DNA of 64,000 bases, from the NCBI GenBank assembly GCA_030028905.1, contig JALDYZ010000010.1, forward strand, positions 1-64,000. Direction: 5' to 3'. The stretch's first letter is position 1, and every line of letters begins with the position of its first letter. Below are positions 1 to 7,790 of the stretch, in pieces. The translations under genes were made by a program, and so were the position numbers. Source of the stretch: Ferirhizobium litorale. GTDB lineage: Bacteria; Pseudomonadota; Alphaproteobacteria; Rhizobiales; Rhizobiaceae. The notes beneath the pieces are model-generated. The model had not been told where the DNA came from, searched no databases, and was given only the letters and a program-made list of their open reading frames with translations.

Positions 1-1
1 G

Positions 2-96
2 CCGCTCGCCAAGGACATCGACGACTTCGACTTCGCCGATACACCCGTCAATGAATCCTTGGTGCGGGAGCTGGCTACCGGCACCTCAGCGATGGC
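2..96 (+). other. Out-of-frame coding remnant upstream of the first MBL gene
   Basis: Two reading frames look protein-like here. From base 2 one frame is open and reads PLAKDIDDFDFADTPVNE, while the frame of the downstream MBL gene is closed by TGA at 52-54 and then reads YRHLSDG just before base 97. A serine-aspartate-glycine motif of that kind is common in the first strand of this MBL family. The simplest reading is an indel near bases 55-95 joining two halves of one N-terminus; a deletion between tandem MBL genes is also possible. The window edge prevents a decision. Confidence 0.4.
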
Positions 97-900
97 GTGC
101 TTGCGCCGCCGGCAGAGTCTATGGCGACAAACGCCGACACAAAGAGCCTCAACGCATGGCTCGACGAAAGACTTCTCGCGCACGATACGTTCGGCTGGGC
201 GCTCAATGCAGTGGTTGTCAAGACACGTGACCAGACAATCCTGATAGACAGCGGTCTCGGTGAGGAGTATCCCGATTTCCCGCGCGCGGGACACCTGATC
301 CAAAGGCTGGAGGCAGCGGGTGTCGAACTGGGCTCGGTAACTGATGTAGTCCTAACGCACATGCATTTTGACCACGTTGGGGGCCTATTGGCTCACGGCG
401 TAAAACAACGGCTTCGGTCAGACTTGCGGGTGCATCTTTCCGCCTTCGAAGCAAGGTTCTGGAAGCAGCCTGATTTCTCCAAGACTGCGATGCCACCAGC
501 CCTCGCGGATCTCGCTCGCAAAGCGTCGAAGGAGTTCCTGGAGGAGTATTCAAGCTATTTGCACCTCTTTGACCAGGAAGCCGAAGTCGCGGATGGCGTC
601 ACGGTGGGCCTGACGGGTGGCCACACGCCCGGTCACAGCGTGGTGCGGGTGAAGTCCGGGAACGATAGATTGATGTTCGGAGGCGACGCAATCTTTCCCG
701 TCTCGTTTGACCATCCAGAATGGCACAATGGCTTCGAGCATGATCCGGAGGAGGCAACACGAGTGAGGCTACGCCTTATGGCGGAATTGGCAGCTTCAGG
801 CTCGTGGCTCGTCTCGACTCACATGCCATTTCCATCAGTAGGCCGGGTGGTAGCTGCAGGAGACCTGTATCGTTGGGTCCCGGTTCAATGGGACTATTAA
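97..900 (+). CDS. MBL-fold metallo-hydrolase (N-terminus uncertain)
   Basis: A metallo-beta-lactamase-fold hydrolase of the quorum-quenching/glyoxalase II-like type; the substrate is not known. The zinc site is clear: THMHFDH with His88, His90, Asp92 and His93, then GGHTPGHS and GGDAIF for the later histidine and bridging aspartate, and a late His in STHMPFPS. No signal peptide is visible. The GTG at 97 has no ribosome binding site, and the N-terminal SDG motif of the family lies in frame just upstream of it, behind a stop codon. The gene may therefore be 5'-truncated or frameshifted. A second, exported MBL gene follows about 540 bases downstream. Confidence 0.75.
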   Translation: MLAPPAESMATNADTKSLNAWLDERLLAHDTFGWALNAVVVKTRDQTILIDSGLGEEYPDFPRAGHLIQRLEAAGVELGSVTDVVLTHMHFDHVGGLLAHGVKQRLRSDLRVHLSAFEARFWKQPDFSKTAMPPALADLARKASKEFLEEYSSYLHLFDQEAEVADGVTVGLTGGHTPGHSVVRVKSGNDRLMFGGDAIFPVSFDHPEWHNGFEHDPEEATRVRLRLMAELAASGSWLVSTHMPFPSVGRVVAAGDLYRWVPVQWDY

Positions 901-1020
901 TCCAGCAACGCGACTGCGTATATGCGTTGACCATGTAAATATTGTCTTCAGCGAGGTGTGAAGCCATACGTGACGGGTACGACCAACAATGTCGGTCGCC
1001 GCGTTCCCGCTTCAGATGAC

Positions 1021-1157
1021 ATGTTGTAGTGCCTGATGCGCTCGATCCAGGTTGGGGGATCGAGCGCAAGCTATTGCTGGCAGGCCTCGGAGCTGGACAG
1101 CAATGCGGCCAGCGGCTGAGCAACTTCCTGTACGATCGACGCGGCCAACTCCTCTAG
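1021..1157 (-). pseudogene. Histidine kinase dimerisation-domain fragment
   Basis: Reading the minus strand from 1157 gives LEELAASIVQEVAQPLAALL and then SSSEACQQ-stop-LALDPP in one frame. This matches the HisKA region of rhizobial sensor kinases, usually written ASIAHEVNQPLAA followed by EACLRWLARDPP. The phosphoacceptor His is Gln, the Asn of the HEVNQ motif is Ala, and the usual Trp position is a TAG stop. It is a decayed fragment with no function of its own. The match rests on recall of the family motif. Confidence 0.55.
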
Positions 1158-1438
1158 AAAGCAACGCTGCGGCATTTGCCGCCTAGTGACAAACATATTC
1201 CCCCGCCGGAGGCTGTGGCAGTCGGGATTATTCACCAATGACCTTCCGGTTCACTTGACAAGCGAAACATCCGAAAGCGTGAACGCTGCGGATGGTCGCC
1301 CTTGTCGGCTTTCCCAATGGGCCAGCTATTGGATCGCCTGCCGGTGCGCGAACTATACGCAAGTTGGCCTAGCGCAAGTCGGCCGGGTCTGAAAACCGTA
1401 AACCGGATCCTGATGGTCAATTTGTAAAGGAGAAAAAC
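1158..1438. other. Intergenic stretch before the second MBL gene
   Basis: No gene is recognised here. The only clear signal is the ribosome binding site AAAGGAG ending about six bases before the ATG at 1439. The rest may be further eroded coding sequence. Confidence 0.5.
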
Positions 1439-2323
1439 ATGAAATTCCTCTGCATTTCAATCCTGGTCACGCTGTTCGCTACCGCGGAAGCGTTTGCGGC
1501 AGACACCGGTCCCCAGCCGGCGCAACCGGGCGCTGAAACCTTCACTCTGGGGGACTTCCGCATCACCGCGCTGAGAGATGCGGTAAACGTCGTGCCGAAC
1601 GACGGTTCCGTATTTGGCGCTGATGTAGGGCCGGAGGCAGTGGCTGAGGTTCTCACAAAGGCCGGACAACCGACGGAAGCCATCACACTATCCGTTGATG
1701 CCCTTCTCGCGCAGAGAGGTGGCGAAGCTATTCTCATCGACACGGGGGTAGGGCCGACGATACCTGGAGCGCTCGCCAGCAGCCTCACCCTGGCAGGCAT
1801 CGCGCCTGAGGAAGTGACAGCGGTTTTAATCACCCATGTACATAGCGATCATATCGGCGGCCTCATTACCGAAGACGGACGACCCGCATTCAAACATGCC
1901 GTTATAAAGATCTCGGAGCCCGACTGGGAATGGCTTCAGAAGCAGCCTGCCATGGCGGAGCTCAGCAGAGTGATCGCACCGCAGGTGAAGACCTTCAAAC
2001 CTGGAGAGGATGTGGCCATGGGCATCAAGTCGGTCCGCATACCGGGGCACACGCCCGGCCACGTCGGGTACATGATCTCATCTCAGGGCGAGACGTTGCT
2101 GGACGTGGGCGACACGGCTCACAGCTCCATTATTTCCCTCGCCAAGCCCGACTGGGCGATGGGGTACGACACTGATGTTGCGGTCGGAAGAACGAGCCGA
2201 CGAGAAGTTCTCGCCCAGCTTGCAAGGGTTCACCAACTTGTTTTCGCTCCGCATTTTCCTTACCCGGGGGTGGGATGGATCGTGTCGACAAACGATCATT
2301 TCGAATGGCTTCCGAAGAAATAG
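1439..2323 (+). CDS. Exported MBL-fold metallo-hydrolase
   Basis: Periplasmic metallo-beta-lactamase-fold hydrolase of 294 residues. The first 20 residues are a signal peptide with cleavage expected at AFA-AD. The N-terminal strand LGDFRITALRDA is typical of the family. Zinc ligands are in THVHSDHIGG, IPGHTPGHVG and LDVGDTAHS, and the C-terminus has APHFPYPG. The fold and metal site are certain; the substrate cannot be told from the sequence. The start is backed by an AAAGGAG ribosome binding site. It belongs to the same broad family as the gene at 97-900 but to a different branch, because that one lacks an export signal. It is followed by decayed genes, so no operon partner is evident. Confidence 0.85.
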   Translation: MKFLCISILVTLFATAEAFAADTGPQPAQPGAETFTLGDFRITALRDAVNVVPNDGSVFGADVGPEAVAEVLTKAGQPTEAITLSVDALLAQRGGEAILIDTGVGPTIPGALASSLTLAGIAPEEVTAVLITHVHSDHIGGLITEDGRPAFKHAVIKISEPDWEWLQKQPAMAELSRVIAPQVKTFKPGEDVAMGIKSVRIPGHTPGHVGYMISSQGETLLDVGDTAHSSIISLAKPDWAMGYDTDVAVGRTSRREVLAQLARVHQLVFAPHFPYPGVGWIVSTNDHFEWLPKK

Positions 2324-2371
2324 GGCCGCAATTCGGCCGCGTGAAGTCAGAAAACAATAGCGGCGCGGACA

Positions 2372-2556
2372 TTGAGAAATATGTCCGCGTACGGCATCAA
2401 AAAGCCGATCGTCTTTAAGGTTGTCGCATCGATCCCGAACTGGTTCGCGGGACGCCTCGTGCCTTGCTGCTGTCCTCGGCCATCAAGGGGATCGACCACG
2501 CTGTCGAAGGCATGCGCCTGGTCGGCGTCGGAAATACCCGTCGCCGCAAATAGCCA
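2372..2556 (+). pseudogene. Iron-containing alcohol dehydrogenase fragment
   Basis: From about 2428 one frame reads IDPELVRGTPRALLLSSAIK and then GIDHAVEGMRLVG, ending at a TAG at 2554-2556. Iron-dependent alcohol dehydrogenases and maleylacetate reductases carry a DPALT...TP...STGIRAVDHAVE segment, which fits well. The preceding segment GIKKPIVFKVV, from 2384, lies in another frame, so the piece is frameshifted as well as truncated on both sides. This is an inference from motif memory. Confidence 0.45.
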
Positions 2557-2579
2557 TGGAGCGTCAACTCGGCTACAAA

Positions 2580-2690
2580 ATGAGCAAATTCATCAAGTCC
2601 ATCGAATTGGTCTCAAGCTTGGCCGAAATCCAAGGCGGCCATGGCGGCTATTGGGAAGACCAGGGATACGACTGGTACGCAGGCATATGA
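2580..2690 (+). CDS. Possible 36-residue peptide, unrecognised
   Basis: A short open frame starting MSKFIKSIELVSSLAEIQGG and continuing HGGYWEDQGYDWYAGI. It has a lysine-containing helical N-terminal half, a glycine-rich hinge and an aromatic C-terminus, an outline shared by some ribosomally made peptide precursors. There is no convincing ribosome binding site and no modifying enzyme next to it. Its 3' end overlaps the alpha/beta hydrolase remnant on the other strand, so it may be chance. Low confidence. Confidence 0.2.
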   Translation: MSKFIKSIELVSSLAEIQGGHGGYWEDQGYDWYAGI

Positions 2691-2890
2691 GGGGCAAACC
2701 CATGCAGAAGAACGACCGTTCCTTGCGGCCTGGCGCTATTCACCACCATACGCCTGGGAGTGATGTCGGGGTCGATCTCGACATAGCCGATTTCGGGTTT
2801 CGCTGGGTTCGCGGGACCGTTTTCACCGCATCCCCAGGCGATCGACGAGCTGAATGAGAGGGCGAAAGGCGGTCCACTGGACACAGTCAC
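2648..2890 (-). pseudogene. Alpha/beta hydrolase N-terminal fragment
   Basis: The minus strand from 2890 reads through EIGYVEIDPDITPRRMVVN and then RPQGTVVLLHGF. That is the first beta-strand and oxyanion-hole HGF motif of alpha/beta hydrolases such as epoxide hydrolase-like proteins. The match stops immediately after HGF, and the frame ends about 16 codons later. The nucleophile elbow, acid and histidine regions are all missing, so this is a truncated remnant. A complete-looking N-terminus of another alpha/beta hydrolase is at the far end of the window (63667). Confidence 0.55.
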
Positions 2891-3181
2891 TTACAGCCTC
2901 GTAGGCCATTTCTGAGAAGCGTGCATCACGGTTATGATTTCAACGTCCTGACGAACCCTATACGGTATGATGTAGGGAATGTCGGACAGTACAAGTTCGC
3001 GCGTGCCTGCGATGCGACCGATACGTCCCGCTGTCGGCAGATCTACCAGCATATCGACTGACGCTACGAGACGGGCAATAACCCGGGCTGCGGCATCCGG
3101 GTCGTCATGTTCGATATATGCACCGATTTCGTCCAGACGCCGCAACGCCCGAACGGTCCAACGGATGCGCCTCGGCTTCAT
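2891..3181 (-). CDS. parE: ParE/RelE-family toxin
   Basis: A 96-residue toxin of the ParE/RelE superfamily; ParE members poison DNA gyrase. Family features are the N-terminal RRIRWTVRALRRLDEIGAYI helix pair, the DLPTAGRIGRIAGTRELV core and the C-terminal IPYRV..DVEIITVMHASQKWP strands. Length is normal for the family. Its ATG overlaps the stop of the upstream antitoxin gene by four bases (ATGA), the usual coupling in parDE operons. The gene sits among decayed genes and transposase scraps, fitting a mobile or stabilising role in an accessory region. Whether it acts on gyrase or the ribosome is not proved. Confidence 0.85.
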   Translation of the reverse strand: MKPRRIRWTVRALRRLDEIGAYIEHDDPDAAARVIARLVASVDMLVDLPTAGRIGRIAGTRELVLSDIPYIIPYRVRQDVEIITVMHASQKWPTRL

Positions 3182-3423
3182 GACAGAGAAGTCGTCTTGA
3201 CGTATTTGCTGACCACGCGTGCTACGTCGTCATCACTGGCAAAATCGCCGCGGTCTGCCTCGGCAATTCCGGCCTCGATCTCTGCTAGCTGCCATTCTTC
3301 ACGTGCTACAAAATCTTCAATGGCCTGCGCAGCCATATAGGAGCGGGAACGGTCGAGCTTCCGAGCGAGTTGGTTTAGACGCTCGGCAACGTCGTCCGGG
3401 ACGCGAATTGTGAATGCTGTCAT
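3178..3423 (-). CDS. parD: ParD-like ribbon-helix-helix antitoxin
   Basis: An 81-residue antitoxin. The N-terminus TAFTIRVPDDVAERLNQLA is a ribbon-helix-helix DNA-binding fold (beta strand then two helices, with SRSYMAAQAI as the second helix). The C-terminal half, rich in Glu and Asp (EIEAGIAEADRGDFASDDD), is the usual toxin-wrapping tail. The start is supported by AAAGGAG seven bases upstream. It precedes and overlaps the toxin gene, so one promoter upstream of 3423 should serve both and be repressed by the pair. The function follows from family and arrangement. Confidence 0.85.
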   Translation of the reverse strand: MTAFTIRVPDDVAERLNQLARKLDRSRSYMAAQAIEDFVAREEWQLAEIEAGIAEADRGDFASDDDVARVVSKYVKTTSLS

Positions 3424-3656
3424 GAATAACTCCTTTCCAGTTCACCTTGAATGTAGTCGAACCACTTTGGTTCATCAAGGTTCATGTTTGATCAATCGGA
3501 CGCCCCGCATTCCAGATTACCTTGTGCTGGACCCACGAGAGCCGATGGCGCAACGCTGGAGACGTTTCGTTGGATGGGCCCCCAACGCGTTCTGTGCGCT
3601 CGCCTGCGCTACTACTGGGTCGGCGGTTCTTATCTCATCAAGAGCATGGCACTGAT

Positions 3657-3815
3657 TGGAAGCCAGAGCGGATACGCTGGAAAGCCTACCGCTCTCGCGA
3701 AGAGGCACGCCAGGACGTGTTCGATTACATCGAGATGTTCTACAACCCGAAACGCAAACACGTCAGAAACGGAATGCTGTCACCGGTCGAGTTCGTGCAG
3801 CAGCAGATAATCTAA
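3657..3815 (+). pseudogene. IS3-family transposase OrfB, C-terminal fragment
   Basis: The frame ending at the TAA of 3813-3815 carries ERIRWKAYRSREEARQDVFD, then YIEMFYNPKRKH and NGMLSPVEF. This is the C-terminus of the DDE integrase protein (OrfB) of IS3-family elements. Everything upstream, including the catalytic Asp residues, is absent or unreadable, so the element is dead. A short GC-rich stretch after the stop may be the old IS end. Confidence 0.75.
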
Positions 3816-3979
3816 CCCGAGGGTGTCTATGAAACTCGGGGCTTCTGTGGTTGCCGCCCGTAATGCAAGAAGTTTCTGAGCCATTGGGCGTGATCGAGTG
3901 CGGTATTCTGTCAGGCATTTCAAATGCGGCACTTTGGAAGCCGCTGACCGATATGGTGATCAGTGGATCTGGTCCAAAT

Positions 3980-4330
3980 CTATTCAGCGAGCTGAATGGT
4001 TCTATGCGAAAGATCCCGGCATTCGTCGCGAACCAGTTCTGGCAGATCGCTGTTCTCAGCCTAATCCATTGCTTCAATCCGCTTCAGGTGCCCAATGCCC
4101 GGAGGAATTGGATGCTCAAACTCGTAGAGGACTGATCGCAGTGCGTTCACCAGCTCTGTACGCTGATGCACAAGGCGTTCTCTTCCGCGGAAGAGAAGCG
4201 CTTGTGCTTGCTGCTCGTCCAGTTTTCGGCGTGATGAAGCGCATCTCAGGTCACTGCGCGGCGATGACAATCGCTTCGGCATCAGCAGCATCGAGCCAGG
4301 ATGAACCAGAAACGCTCCCTTGTCAGTCAA
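3980..4330 (-). pseudogene. IS110-family transposase fragment, frameshifted
   Basis: The minus strand contains EQQAQALLFRGRERLVHQRT, then ELVNALRSVLYEFEH and PPGIGHLKRIEAMD ending at a stop at 4061. In another frame it continues NSDLPELVRDECRDL, to a stop at 3980-3982. Both pieces match the middle of IS110/IS1111-type transposases. The N-terminal RuvC-like catalytic part and the C-terminal transposase_20 part are missing. Frameshifts are visible on both sides of the best block. Confidence 0.7.
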
Positions 4331-4342
4331 CCGTGGTTTGTC

Positions 4343-5239
4343 TCAAGGGCGCTGATGTGGCGCAGGCAGTGCGGCAGGATGCAGTCGCATGCTGCCCGCC
4401 AGGCTCTGCTCGGGCATCAGCGTCACCAACCCTCCGCTCGGAAGCATGTTGTGGGCGTTGGGCAAATGGCTCATGGGCTCGAAGCAGAAGAAACTGGCAT
4501 CGGTATCTGGCGCATAAATCATGAAGCACCGGAATATACCGTCGGCTGTAAGCGACAGACTAAGCCCGTATTCGGGCCACTCCATCCATGCCTTGCCGTT
4601 CCAGCCGTCATAGACATTGTTGATCCAGTGTCGGGGGAGAGGCTTTGAGGCCGTGAAATCCAGTCCTTCCGGGACAGCAACGGGCAAGTCGGGCAAATGC
4701 CCTTCCCGTTCGGTCCAGTACCGTCCGGCCTGCGCCTGCAGCCGCATTTGCTGCGTGCGGGGGAAGAAAGGATGGAAACCAAGGCCGTAGGGCAGCGCGG
4801 CATCGGATTTGTTGGTGACGCTCAGAGAAAGCGCCAGACCATCGTCGTCGAGCCGCACGGTCTGGATGGTCTCGTAGGCGTAGGGGTTTGGCGGCTCTGT
4901 GCGGTGTACATGGCGCAACACTGCCTCGTTGCCGGCTTGCGAGATGACCTCCCACTCCGCAAGCCAGCCATCGCCGTGCAGGCAGAACGGATCGGCGGTG
5001 TTGGGCGGCATCGCGAAGCGCTTGCCGGCAAACTCGAAGGTGTTCGCCTCGATCCGGTTGCCATAGGGGACCAGCGGGAAACCTGCCTCGACGCCGTGGC
5101 GCTGCGAGGCGATCCCGGCAGTGGGCGTCGGCTTCAGGAAGGGTATTCCGCGATAGTGTCCGGAGAGAAGCGAGCCGCCGAAGCGGCTCACCTCCACCGA
5201 AAGATTGCCATTCTGCAGATGCAGAACGTCGGGATCCAT
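4343..5239 (-). CDS. Aldose 1-epimerase (galactose mutarotase family)
   Basis: A cytoplasmic sugar mutarotase of 298 residues that equilibrates alpha and beta anomers of an aldose such as galactose or arabinose. Family marks are FPLVPYGNRIEANTFEF near the N-terminus, LHGDGW, the catalytic histidine in GFHPFFPR and the catalytic glutamate in FCFEPMSH near the C-terminus. It lies six bases after the permease gene at the end of the ABC transporter operon on the same strand. That fits supply of the right anomer to the dehydrogenase of the divergent operon. The exact sugar is inferred from the dgoD neighbour. Confidence 0.88.
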   Translation of the reverse strand: MDPDVLHLQNGNLSVEVSRFGGSLLSGHYRGIPFLKPTPTAGIASQRHGVEAGFPLVPYGNRIEANTFEFAGKRFAMPPNTADPFCLHGDGWLAEWEVISQAGNEAVLRHVHRTEPPNPYAYETIQTVRLDDDGLALSLSVTNKSDAALPYGLGFHPFFPRTQQMRLQAQAGRYWTEREGHLPDLPVAVPEGLDFTASKPLPRHWINNVYDGWNGKAWMEWPEYGLSLSLTADGIFRCFMIYAPDTDASFFCFEPMSHLPNAHNMLPSGGLVTLMPEQSLAGSMRLHPAALPAPHQRP

Positions 5240-5245
5240 ACCGGC

Positions 5246-6196
5246 TTACCCACGCCGTCCGGCAGCCACCGAGCGCAGGTTGTCGAGCAGAACGGCAAGC
5301 AGCAGGATCAGCCCGCGCACCACATATTGGTAGAAGGCCTGGATGTTCAGAAGGTTCATGACATTCTCGGCAATGCCCATGATCAGCACGCCGACGATGA
5401 CGCCGGCCATGGCTGCGCGCCCGCCGGCCAGCGAAACGCCGCCGAGAACGCAGGCTGAAATGACCGAGAGCTCAAGCCCGGTTGCCGCATTTGGCTGACC
5501 CGATGTGATGCGGGAGGCGAGCAGCACACCGGCGATGCCGCAGACCAGCCCTTGCAGCGTGAAGATCCAGATGCGCATGCGGATGACATTGACGCCAGCC
5601 AGCCGCGATGCTTCCGGATTGCCGCCGATCGCAAGTGTGTTCTTGCCGAAGACGGTGCGGTTCAGCAGGAATCCGAAGGCGAGGAAAAGTACGCCCATGA
5701 CCCAGATCGGTGTGGGCACGCCGAGGAATTTAGACAGCGCCAGCTGATAGAAACCGGGATCGTTGATGCCGACGGCCCGACCGTCGGACGTGATCAAGGC
5801 CAGGCCGCGAACGATCTGCATGGTCGCAAGGGTGGTGATCAGCGCATTGATGCGGAAACGAGCAATCACCACGCCATTGACCAAGCCGACGAACCCGCCG
5901 CAGACCAGCGCAGCCGCCAGGCCGAGAACGATCGATCCGGTGGCATTCGACGCCATGACCGCGATCATGCCGGAAAATGCGACTGTCGAGCCGACGGAAA
6001 GATCGAAATCGCGGGAAGCCAGGCAGAACATCATGGTGCAGGCGACGATGCCGATCGTGACCACCGACTGCAGCAGGCCGAGCATGTTGCGCTCGGTCAG
6101 AAAGTTGGGGACCGTCGCCGAGACGATCGCGAAGGCGAGGGCGAAGATGACGACCAGTCCCTGTTCGCCGAGAAGGAGTTTTTTCAAGGATGTCAT
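5246..6196 (-). CDS. araH: Sugar ABC transporter permease, AraH-like
   Basis: Inner-membrane permease of 316 residues in the RbsC/AraH/XylH family, with about nine to ten hydrophobic segments. DFDLSVGSTVAFSGMIAVM is the signature of this permease family. The best recalled resemblance is to AraH of the L-arabinose importer; the paired binding protein also looks like AraF. The ATG at 6196 overlaps the stop of the ATPase gene by four bases, so I prefer it to a longer frame that starts upstream. It should form a homodimeric channel for the imported sugar. Whether the substrate is L-arabinose or D-galactose is open. Confidence 0.88.
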   Translation of the reverse strand: MTSLKKLLLGEQGLVVIFALAFAIVSATVPNFLTERNMLGLLQSVVTIGIVACTMMFCLASRDFDLSVGSTVAFSGMIAVMASNATGSIVLGLAAALVCGGFVGLVNGVVIARFRINALITTLATMQIVRGLALITSDGRAVGINDPGFYQLALSKFLGVPTPIWVMGVLFLAFGFLLNRTVFGKNTLAIGGNPEASRLAGVNVIRMRIWIFTLQGLVCGIAGVLLASRITSGQPNAATGLELSVISACVLGGVSLAGGRAAMAGVIVGVLIMGIAENVMNLLNIQAFYQYVVRGLILLLAVLLDNLRSVAAGRRG

Positions 6197-7725
6197 CGGC
6201 TGTGTACCTGTTGAATGGATAGGTCGTTGGCGTTCGAAACGTCCGGGAGGGCGGCGGCAAGGATCCGCCGCTCGTCGAAATCCGTGCGGTCGATCTCTGC
6301 GGCGATCCGGCCTTCGCACATCACGGCGATCCGGTCGGTGATGCCCATGATCTCCGGCAGTTCGCTGGATATGACGATGATGGCCATGCCTTGTGCGGCG
6401 AGCTCGTAAAGGATTTCGTAGATTTCCGACTTGGCGCCGACGTCGATGCCGCGCGTCGGCTCGTCGATCAGCAGCACCTTGACGCCCTGCTCGGAAAGCC
6501 AGCGACCGAGAATGACCTTCTGCTGGTTGCCGCCCGACAGGTTGATGATGCCCTGCCTGCGCGACGGCGTGCGCACGCGCAGCTTGGCGATGAACGTGTC
6601 GGCCAGTTCGCCTTCCTTCTTCGGATTGAGGATGCCGAAAGGGGAGAATTGCCGGCGCGAGGAAATCGCCATGTTCTCTTCGATGGACCGGCCCTGAATG
6701 ATGCCGTCCAGCTTGCGATCCTCCGGGCAGAGGACCACGCCGGCGCGGATCGAATGCGCGGGACTATCGGCGGTGACCGTAATTCCGTCCACCGTGACCG
6801 TTCCCTGCGATCGTGCATCGGCGCCATAGAGAAGCCGCGCCATCTCGCTGCGCCCGGCACCGATCAGCCCGAAGAAGCCGAGGATCTCGCCTTTTCGCAC
6901 TTTGAAATTGATCGGATGGGGGAGCTTGGGGCCGGCAAGGTTTTCGACTTCCAGCCGTGTCTCGCCCAAGGGGCGTTCCCGCCACCCCCAGATATTGGCG
7001 ATTTCGCGTCCCACCATCTCGGCGATGATCTGGTCGCGCGTTACCTGCGAAATGTCGGGATGATGAGCTGCGAGCTTGCCGTCGCGCAGCACCGTCAGGC
7101 TGTCGCAGAGGCGGAAGATTTCGTCGAGCCGGTGTGAAACATAAAGAATGACGGTGCCGTTCGCGCGCAACCGGTCGATCAGCGAGAACAGGATTTCGCT
7201 TTCCCGGGAAGACAGGGAGGAGGTCGGCTCATCCAATGCGATGACGCGCGCGTCAACCATAACGGCCTTGGCGATTTCGACCATCTGGCGTTCGCCGATG
7301 GAGAGCGATGCGACTTTCGCCGTCGGATCGATATCGATGCCCATCTCGGTGAGCTTTTCTGCCACAACGCCGATCAGCTTGCGCTTGTCGAGCACGCCGG
7401 CTTTCGCCGGGAAACGGCCAAGCCAGAGGTTCTCGGCAACGGTCAACTCGGCGACCAGCTGAAGCTCCTGGTGGATGACGATCACCCCGGCCCGAAAGGC
7501 ATCGCGGACGGACTTGTAGACCTGCTGCTCGCCACCGATTCGGATTTCTCCCGTATCGGCGCTCTGGTCTCCGGAGAGAACCCGGATCAAGGTCGATTTG
7601 CCGGCGCCGTTCTCACCCATCAGGCCGTGAACAGCGCCCTTCTTGATGGAGAACGAGACATCGGCCAGGGCCTGAACGCCCGGATATCCCTTGGATATGG
7701 ATTTGAATTCTAGAAAGTCCTGCAT
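6193..7725 (-). CDS. araG: Sugar ABC transporter ATPase, two-domain AraG-like
   Basis: Cytoplasmic ATPase of 510 residues with two fused ABC domains, the normal layout of AraG, RbsA and MglA. The first domain has Walker [10 protein letters not shown], signature LSIGERQMVE and Walker B VIALDEPTSSL. The second has the degenerate Walker A GLIGAGRSE, signature LSGGNQQK and LLIDEPTRGIDVGAKSE. The start at 7725 (MQDFLEFKS) is chosen because the longer frame would run through the hairpin at 7746-7770. It powers import through the overlapping permease gene. Confidence 0.9.
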   Translation of the reverse strand: MQDFLEFKSISKGYPGVQALADVSFSIKKGAVHGLMGENGAGKSTLIRVLSGDQSADTGEIRIGGEQQVYKSVRDAFRAGVIVIHQELQLVAELTVAENLWLGRFPAKAGVLDKRKLIGVVAEKLTEMGIDIDPTAKVASLSIGERQMVEIAKAVMVDARVIALDEPTSSLSSRESEILFSLIDRLRANGTVILYVSHRLDEIFRLCDSLTVLRDGKLAAHHPDISQVTRDQIIAEMVGREIANIWGWRERPLGETRLEVENLAGPKLPHPINFKVRKGEILGFFGLIGAGRSEMARLLYGADARSQGTVTVDGITVTADSPAHSIRAGVVLCPEDRKLDGIIQGRSIEENMAISSRRQFSPFGILNPKKEGELADTFIAKLRVRTPSRRQGIINLSGGNQQKVILGRWLSEQGVKVLLIDEPTRGIDVGAKSEIYEILYELAAQGMAIIVISSELPEIMGITDRIAVMCEGRIAAEIDRTDFDERRILAAALPDVSNANDLSIQQVHSR

Positions 7726-7745
7726 GACGACGCTCCGCAACGGGA

Positions 7746-7770
7746 ACCCGGCGGCCGCTGGCCGCCGGGT
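7746..7770 (-). promoter_or_regulatory. Intercistronic hairpin after the binding-protein gene
   Basis: A perfect 11-base-pair stem (ACCCGGCGGCC and its complement) with a three-base loop lies between the binding-protein stop and the ATPase start. It has no following T-run. Hairpins in this position commonly protect the upstream mRNA and lower downstream expression, giving excess binding protein. That role is inference. Confidence 0.6.
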
Positions 7771-7790
7771 CGTTTGCATCGGTGTATCGA

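Noticed and set aside
3484-3656. Continuation of the IS3 transposase upstream of 3657
   Set aside because: The frames there do not resemble the integrase core, so only the C-terminal part is called.
5552-6214. Long plus-strand frames opposite the permease and other GC-rich genes
   Set aside because: They are antisense shadows with His/Arg/Asp-rich composition; the real genes on the other strand have full family motifs.
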